Shown piece after piece: positions 5,982 to 9,628 of a stretch of DNA of 9,628 nucleotides. Numbering within the stretch: position 1 is the first letter of the stretch; every line of letters starts with the position of its first letter. The notes beneath the pieces were generated by a model that ran no database searches, was not told where the DNA came from, and saw nothing but the letters and a program-made list of their open reading frames with translations. Both the position numbers and the translations under genes were made by a program. Origin of the DNA: Candidatus Symbiobacter sp. (GTDB lineage Bacteria; Pseudomonadota; Alphaproteobacteria; Elsterales; Elsteraceae); the NCBI GenBank assembly GCA_030054015.1, contig JASGCR010000060.1:1-9628 (forward strand), given 5' to 3'.

Positions 5982-7305
5982 GCCAGGTCAAGGGTTCAAT
6001 CAAATCGATGAGGCTGTCAAACCCAGCCAATAAGCGGTCAAGCCCCAACCCGTCGGCACGAAAAGGCCCCCAACGCGCGACTTCGTTGGCAAGCGGCACG
6101 CCGGGCCGAATCGGATAGGCATAGAGGGCATCGGCCAATTGCAACTGCCCGCGTTCGCTTAAAAAATAGGCTATGGCTTGGGTGATGGCTTGTTGGTGGG
6201 GTTCGGTTTTGGGGCTTAATTGGCTGATGGCCAAACCGATCACATCGGTCGCAACCCCGATGTCGGATTCCGGCCACATCAGGCGAAGATGGGCAAATTG
6301 CCGCGGCAATCCGGCCTCGGACGCGCCGTTATTGGGCAATTTAGCGGTCAAACGCGCCAAAGTACGGCTGGTGACCAGAGCCACATCGCATCCCCCGCTC
6401 AGCAGCCCCTTGGTGAGGCGTTCCTCGGCGGTTAAATGCGACGAATAACGCGCCGCCCCCAACCCATCCGCATTGGCAATCAGGGCATCATTGGCGGCCA
6501 GGCCGATAAAAAACTGGCTCATGCGGTCGCTGCCTTCATGGGCCAGGCGGCTGGAGAGAAAGGCGCGTTCGCTGGCTTCGGCCAAATTGGGGGTGCAAAC
6601 CCGCCCGTGCCATTCTGGATTGGCCAGGTCTTCGTAACGGGTGATTTCATGCGCGGGCGGCGTCACATAGGCCAAACCATAGGCATAACGGGCGACACCC
6701 AGCCAATAATTTTTGGCATCGTGGGGAGTTGCGGCTTGGTCAATCACAGCCCGCGCCGCTTCGGGTAATTCTTGCCATAAACCGGCGCGGCGACCGCGAT
6801 CCAACAAGCCCGCCGAGGCGATTAACACCAGGTCGGTCGCCTCATCGGGATTTCTATGCAGCAAATTGGCCAGAATCTCGGCATCCCGCGCGGTACGAAT
6901 TTTGAGCTGAAGGCCGGTGGCATCCCTAAGGTCGGCCACAAAATCTTTTAACGATTCAGCCGATGCGGAGGTGTACAGCGTCACGACCGGCGGGGCGGCA
7001 TCGCCGGTTTTGCTCGCATCGGGGCCGGCATCAAGGTCGGGTGCCGCGCCGATGTCGGATGCAGCGACCATCTGCTTTGACGCGGCCATCGGGGGTGCCG
7101 CCTGGTTTAACGCCTGGTTTGACACCGCCTGGTTTGCCGCCGCCTGGTTTAACGCCTGGTTTGATGCCGCCTGGACGCGCTGTCCCGCCCAAACCAGGCC
7201 CAATATAACCAAGCCCAATGTCACTAAGTTCAGGCTTATCCCGCTTAAAAATGCGGGGATTCGCCTAATTGTCCGAATACAGTCAACCAATCTTCGACAT
7301 GCCAT
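5977..7305 (-). CDS. FbpA/FutA-like ABC transporter substrate-binding protein, iron ligands apparently lost
   Basis: A 442-aa secreted protein with the fold signature of ferric-iron binding proteins: VTLYTS at 108-113, YEDLANPEWHGRVC at 224-237, GGCDVAL at 304-310, and Y-A-Y-P-I-R-P-G-V at 395-403. An N-terminal hydrophobic segment (about 25-40) and V-Q-A46 suggest signal-peptide cleavage there. Residues 48-103 form a low-complexity Asn/Gln/Ala linker with a 14-residue repeat. In FbpA/FutA the strand after C-D-V-A is followed by a Tyr-Tyr pair that binds iron; here it reads V-T-S-R-T, and the R-H type motif after the first Y-T-S is A-S-A. Ferric binding in the usual mode is therefore unlikely. 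No permease or ATPase gene is nearby. The ATG start overlaps the SnoaL-like gene by 61 bp; a GTG at codon 28 would remove the overlap but also the positive n-region. The ligand is unknown. Confidence 0.8.
   Translation of the reverse strand: MACRRLVDCIRTIRRIPAFLSGISLNLVTLGLVILGLVWAGQRVQAASNQALNQAAANQAVSNQALNQAAPPMAASKQMVAASDIGAAPDLDAGPDASKTGDAAPPVVTLYTSASAESLKDFVADLRDATGLQLKIRTARDAEILANLLHRNPDEATDLVLIASAGLLDRGRRAGLWQELPEAARAVIDQAATPHDAKNYWLGVARYAYGLAYVTPPAHEITRYEDLANPEWHGRVCTPNLAEASERAFLSSRLAHEGSDRMSQFFIGLAANDALIANADGLGAARYSSHLTAEERLTKGLLSGGCDVALVTSRTLARLTAKLPNNGASEAGLPRQFAHLRLMWPESDIGVATDVIGLAISQLSPKTEPHQQAITQAIAYFLSERGQLQLADALYAYPIRPGVPLANEVARWGPFRADGLGLDRLLAGFDSLIDLIEPLTWH
7097..7172. repeat. 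42-bp coding tandem repeat (Asn-Gln-Ala linker)
   Basis: A 26-bp stretch at 7097-7122 is repeated exactly at 7139-7164, an offset of 42 bp. The repeat continues imperfectly to about 7172. Within it the shorter unit GCCTGGTTT recurs about every 12-15 bp. In the binding protein it encodes S-N-Q-A-L-N-Q-A-A units, just after the predicted signal cleavage site. The length is a multiple of three, so expansion or contraction keeps the frame. Confidence 0.85.
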
Positions 7306-7670
7306 GATTCATAAATTAATCCACCGCGCAGGCGGTGAATATCGTGTCCGTCAAAACTGACGCGACGATGGGTGGGGGGGAGTTGCAAAAAACTGCCTTC
7401 ATGGGTGCCGCTAAACTGCGCCCGCACCGCCACCAAATCGCCCTCGCAAATTAATTCCTGGATGGTGACTTGAATGTCCGGAAAAGCCGCATAAAGCGCA
7501 CGTAAACTCGGCTCCCAGCCTTCCCGACCCGGCCGCTCCCCTTCGGGATGCACCCGCCAGCCAGGATCAAGCAGCGCATCCAAATAAGTGGGGTCATGGG
7601 CATTAAAGGCGCGGTAAAAACGCGCCACGATTTGCTTATTCACCCCGATGGGGTCATATTGCATCTGCAT
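7245..7670 (-). CDS. SnoaL-like (NTF2-fold) ester cyclase family protein
   Basis: A 141-aa protein with the full length of a single SnoaL-like domain. The pattern includes N-K-x-x-V-x-R-F-Y near 11-19, H25-D26, FPDIQVTI at 63-70, L-I-C-E-G-D-L-V-A-V-R at 73-83, a GTHEGSF...PPT stretch at 88-100, and W-H-V-E-D-W at 123-128. Known members range from polyketide cyclases to uncharacterised small-molecule proteins; substrate pockets vary too much to name one. ATG at 7668-7670 and a second ATG two codons later are both possible; AGG lies about 8 nt upstream of the first. The 3' end overlaps the downstream binding-protein gene by 61 bp, indicating a shared transcript. A perfect TATAAT lies just ahead of the start and an inverted repeat lies directly upstream of it. 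Confidence 0.85.
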   Translation of the reverse strand: MQMQYDPIGVNKQIVARFYRAFNAHDPTYLDALLDPGWRVHPEGERPGREGWEPSLRALYAAFPDIQVTIQELICEGDLVAVRAQFSGTHEGSFLQLPPTHRRVSFDGHDIHRLRGGLIYESWHVEDWLTVFGQLGESPHF

Positions 7671-7680
7671 CTTGCGGCCT

Positions 7681-7686
7681 ATTATA
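7681..7686 (-). promoter_or_regulatory. Candidate -10 box of the SnoaL/binding-protein unit
   Basis: TATAAT on the - strand is a perfect consensus -10, located 10 bp before the ATG at 7670. If used, the leader would be only a few nucleotides long, making the mRNA almost leaderless. No clear -35 is found at 16-18 bp; TTGACC further upstream (about 34 bp away) would instead fit a TAATAT-like box within the inverted repeat. Confidence 0.4.
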
Positions 7687-7688
7687 CT

Positions 7689-7716
7689 TACTCCCGCTCA
7701 TATTAAAGCGCGAGTA
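7689..7716. promoter_or_regulatory. Inverted repeat, candidate operator upstream of the SnoaL-like gene
   Basis: TACTCCCGCT (7689-7698) and AGCGCGAGTA (7707-7716) are inverted with nine of ten positions matching and an 8-bp spacer CATATTAA. The repeat lies immediately upstream of the TATAAT at 7681-7686, where a repressor or activator dimer would act. No regulator gene is adjacent. It is not followed by a T-run, so a terminator for the upstream glycosyltransferase is less likely. Confidence 0.45.
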
Positions 7717-7831
7717 TGAAGGTCAAGTTACCTGTCGATTAATTATCCGATTTTCCGGAAATAAAAATCAACGCCTTAAAAAGTTATCAGCCCATATTGG
7801 TGGATAAAGCCCGCCCTGTCTATCAAAGAAT

Positions 7832-9529
7832 TTAATCGATCTGGCCTTGCACCAGATAAAGCCGATAACGCAGCCGATAATCGGGGTAAAGCGGGATGGT
7901 GATGGTACCGACGATTTCGCTTTTGCGAAAATGCGCCAAAATGGGCGGGGCCTCATGGCCGCCCGTCTCGCTGTCATAAAGATAATCCGGCGCGGTGATG
8001 TAAATCATCGCCTGGTCACGATATTGGGCGATGGGCGAGATCATCTGAAAATGGTCGGCCGGGGCATCCCCCGTCCCAATATAATCCACCAAAATCGGCG
8101 ACGGGATCATGTATGCTGGTCGCATGTAAAAAGCCAAACTGGCATAGACCATGCGGTGATCGGTCAGTATGGGGATCATGCCGTGTTGCAGCCAAATCCG
8201 TGACACGGCGCGGCCCAAAACCCGCCCGGCCTCGAACCGCGTAAACGGATCGGTACGCCCGGTAAGCTGGATGTGCAAAAGCCTCGCCCCGTCGTGATAG
8301 CCATAAATCACTGTCACCAGCGCGGCATTGCTGAGCAAGATGGCCGCCATCATATGCTGGCGCATTTTCTGCCGCCACATCGGGCGGGGCGGAGCGGCGA
8401 CCATTTTCGCCCAATTCGCCCAATTCGCCAAATAGGCGGCCACCAATACCGACCCCCCCACATATGCCGTGCCAGCCCAATTGGCATGGGCGCGGGACAG
8501 GGCGGCGATCCCGACAATGAACAAAATCGGCACCAGACATGAGAGATATAACAAAATCGTGAAACTCTCGGCGGGGTCGGCGGGTTGGGCGAAATATCGG
8601 GTGAAAAATCTGCGCCCGTGCCAGAATCCAAGCAAAAGCACCAAAAAGGCAAGCGGCCCAAACACGGCAAATTGGCTCAGCAAAAATTCCCCAATCGAAT
8701 TCAAATGCAGCAAACCGGTAATAACGCCAGCATTGGCTTGGGTGTGATGGACGCTGACCCAGGCGTGGGTATAATTCCACCAAATATTGGGGGCAAAAAT
8801 CATGAGGCCAATCGCCAGGGCGATGGCAAATTGCCTCACCAATTGCTTAAAGACCGCGCGGTGATGTTGGTTCATCGCCATCAGCAAACCGGTCACAATT
8901 AATGGCACCAGGAACAAAAACATAAAATATTTGCTCAGCATTCCCAGGCCCAGGGCAAGGCCCAGCCCCATCACATTGAGCCAATTTTTGCGGCTTACGC
9001 TTGCTTGATCTGGCGTTAATAATATTCTCTGGGCAAAGAACAAGGCCATTGCCCAAAACATCACCAAGGGCGCATCGGTGCTCATGACCAGGCCGGAAAT
9101 GGCGACGCCGGGCATCACGCCATAAATCAGACTGGCGGCGAGGCCAACCGGTGCGCCAAAACTCCGCCGGCCCAGGGCAAAGATCAGCATTTGGGTAATA
9201 AAATGGAGTACCGGCGCAAAAAACCGCACGCCAAATTCACCGTCGCCCACCATCTCTCCGCTCAGGCGGATGAGCCAGGCCACCAAAGGTGGTTTGGAGA
9301 AATAACCCCAGGCCAGATTCTGTCCCCAGGCCCAATATTGGGCTTCGTCGCCATAAAGCGGATAGGCCTGGTTGCTCAATATCACCAGACGCAAGGCCAG
9401 AATCGCCAAGGCCAGAATCACCGCAGTGTGGCGATAATTTTCCGGCCGCGGCGGGACGTGGCCGCCCGCCTGGGATGCCCCCTCCGCCGCCACCAATTTT
9501 TTCAACCGCGAAACTAACAGGAATGCCAT
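7832..9529 (-). CDS. ArnT/PMT-like family 39 glycosyltransferase, integral membrane
   Basis: A 565-aa polytopic inner-membrane protein of the ArnT/PMT class, which uses a polyprenyl-phosphate sugar to glycosylate lipid A, lipids or proteins at the periplasmic face. The first loop carries the catalytic-type acidic residues in GDEAQYW (60-66, D61-E62), followed by YFSKPPLVAW at 76-85 and S-T-D-A-P at 150-154, the classic order of this family. About ten or more hydrophobic segments run to residue ~430, followed by a soluble C-terminal tail ending near residue 565. The ATG at 9527-9529 has no good ribosome site, so TTG/GTG codons at residues 9, 12 or 13 cannot be excluded. It reads toward the SnoaL-like gene with a 161-bp gap. 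No lipid A or sugar-biosynthesis partner is visible, so the acceptor is unknown. Confidence 0.88.
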   Translation of the reverse strand: MAFLLVSRLKKLVAAEGASQAGGHVPPRPENYRHTAVILALAILALRLVILSNQAYPLYGDEAQYWAWGQNLAWGYFSKPPLVAWLIRLSGEMVGDGEFGVRFFAPVLHFITQMLIFALGRRSFGAPVGLAASLIYGVMPGVAISGLVMSTDAPLVMFWAMALFFAQRILLTPDQASVSRKNWLNVMGLGLALGLGMLSKYFMFLFLVPLIVTGLLMAMNQHHRAVFKQLVRQFAIALAIGLMIFAPNIWWNYTHAWVSVHHTQANAGVITGLLHLNSIGEFLLSQFAVFGPLAFLVLLLGFWHGRRFFTRYFAQPADPAESFTILLYLSCLVPILFIVGIAALSRAHANWAGTAYVGGSVLVAAYLANWANWAKMVAAPPRPMWRQKMRQHMMAAILLSNAALVTVIYGYHDGARLLHIQLTGRTDPFTRFEAGRVLGRAVSRIWLQHGMIPILTDHRMVYASLAFYMRPAYMIPSPILVDYIGTGDAPADHFQMISPIAQYRDQAMIYITAPDYLYDSETGGHEAPPILAHFRKSEIVGTITIPLYPDYRLRYRLYLVQGQID

Positions 9530-9579
9530 GATGGGTTACTTTTTTTAGAGGGTTGTCTTTGGGATAGTCTGCATAAGTC

Positions 9580-9616
9580 GAAAATTTATTTACCCCCCCT
9601 TCTTTAGAAGGGGGGG
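9580..9616 (-). repeat. C7/G7 hairpin with conserved 3' flank, copy B
   Basis: C7 (9593-9599) with TTC pairs to GAA with G7 (9610-9616), a stem of at least 10 bp with a tight TTTA loop. Read on the - strand, toward the ArnT-like gene, it shows the same GAAGGGGGGGTAAA (9589-9602) and AATTTTC (9580-9586) as copy A at 4232-4259. It lies about 50-90 bp upstream of the gene start. Confidence 0.7.
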
Positions 9617-9628
9617 ATAGAAAAGCTA

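Noticed and set aside
7752..7761. TTTCCGGAAA palindrome as a regulator site
   Set aside because: A single 10-bp palindrome in an AT-rich spacer is easily due to chance and is far from any clear promoter.
8016..8783. Leftward 255-codon open frame inside the ArnT-like gene
   Set aside because: Shadow frame of a gene with intact catalytic motifs; the protein has no membrane pattern or recognisable domain.

Overview
The window looks like a chromosomal accessory stretch of a Gram-negative bacterium, probably an alphaproteobacterium. The reasons are an inner-membrane RmuC, two GT-C membrane glycosyltransferases of the undecaprenyl/dolichyl-phosphate-sugar type, a periplasmic FbpA/FutA-like binding protein, and moderate-GC codon use with ATG starts. 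The taxon is an inference from general style; no rRNA or tRNA is present to fix it.

Layout. Positions 1-200 hold no gene but a dense group of inverted repeats: a 28-bp G-rich inverted repeat with a 51-bp spacer, then two further hairpins. An AT-rich leader follows, then a clearly AT-rich Fic-domain gene (378-1871, +). Tail to tail with it lies a small solo MNT-type nucleotidyltransferase (1929-2219, -) that has its own good sigma70-type promoter. Upstream of that is rmuC (2341-4077, -). Divergent from rmuC is a GT-C family membrane protein (4314-5948, +). It converges on a two-gene unit read leftwards: a SnoaL-like gene (7245-7670, -) overlapping an iron-binding-protein-like secreted protein (5977-7305, -). 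The right end is an ArnT/PMT-like glycosyltransferase (7832-9529, -).

How the genes may work together. Fic and the MNT protein both belong to families that transfer AMP to proteins, and both are common in toxin-antitoxin or defence settings, so 1-2264 reads as an accessory or defence islet. The rest is envelope and housekeeping type: RmuC for DNA maintenance, two lipid-linked-sugar-dependent transferases, and a SnoaL/binding-protein pair that is probably one transcript. The two glycosyltransferases are not neighbours, but each has a very similar C7/G7 hairpin followed by TAAA and AATTTTC in its 5' leader (4215-4259 and 9580-9616).

I did not find a phage, integrase, IS element, CRISPR array or RNA gene. 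The most unusual points are the leader hairpin shared by the two glycosyltransferase genes, the loss of the usual iron-ligand residues in the binding protein, and a solo MNT protein whose third acidic position is histidine and which has no HEPN partner.
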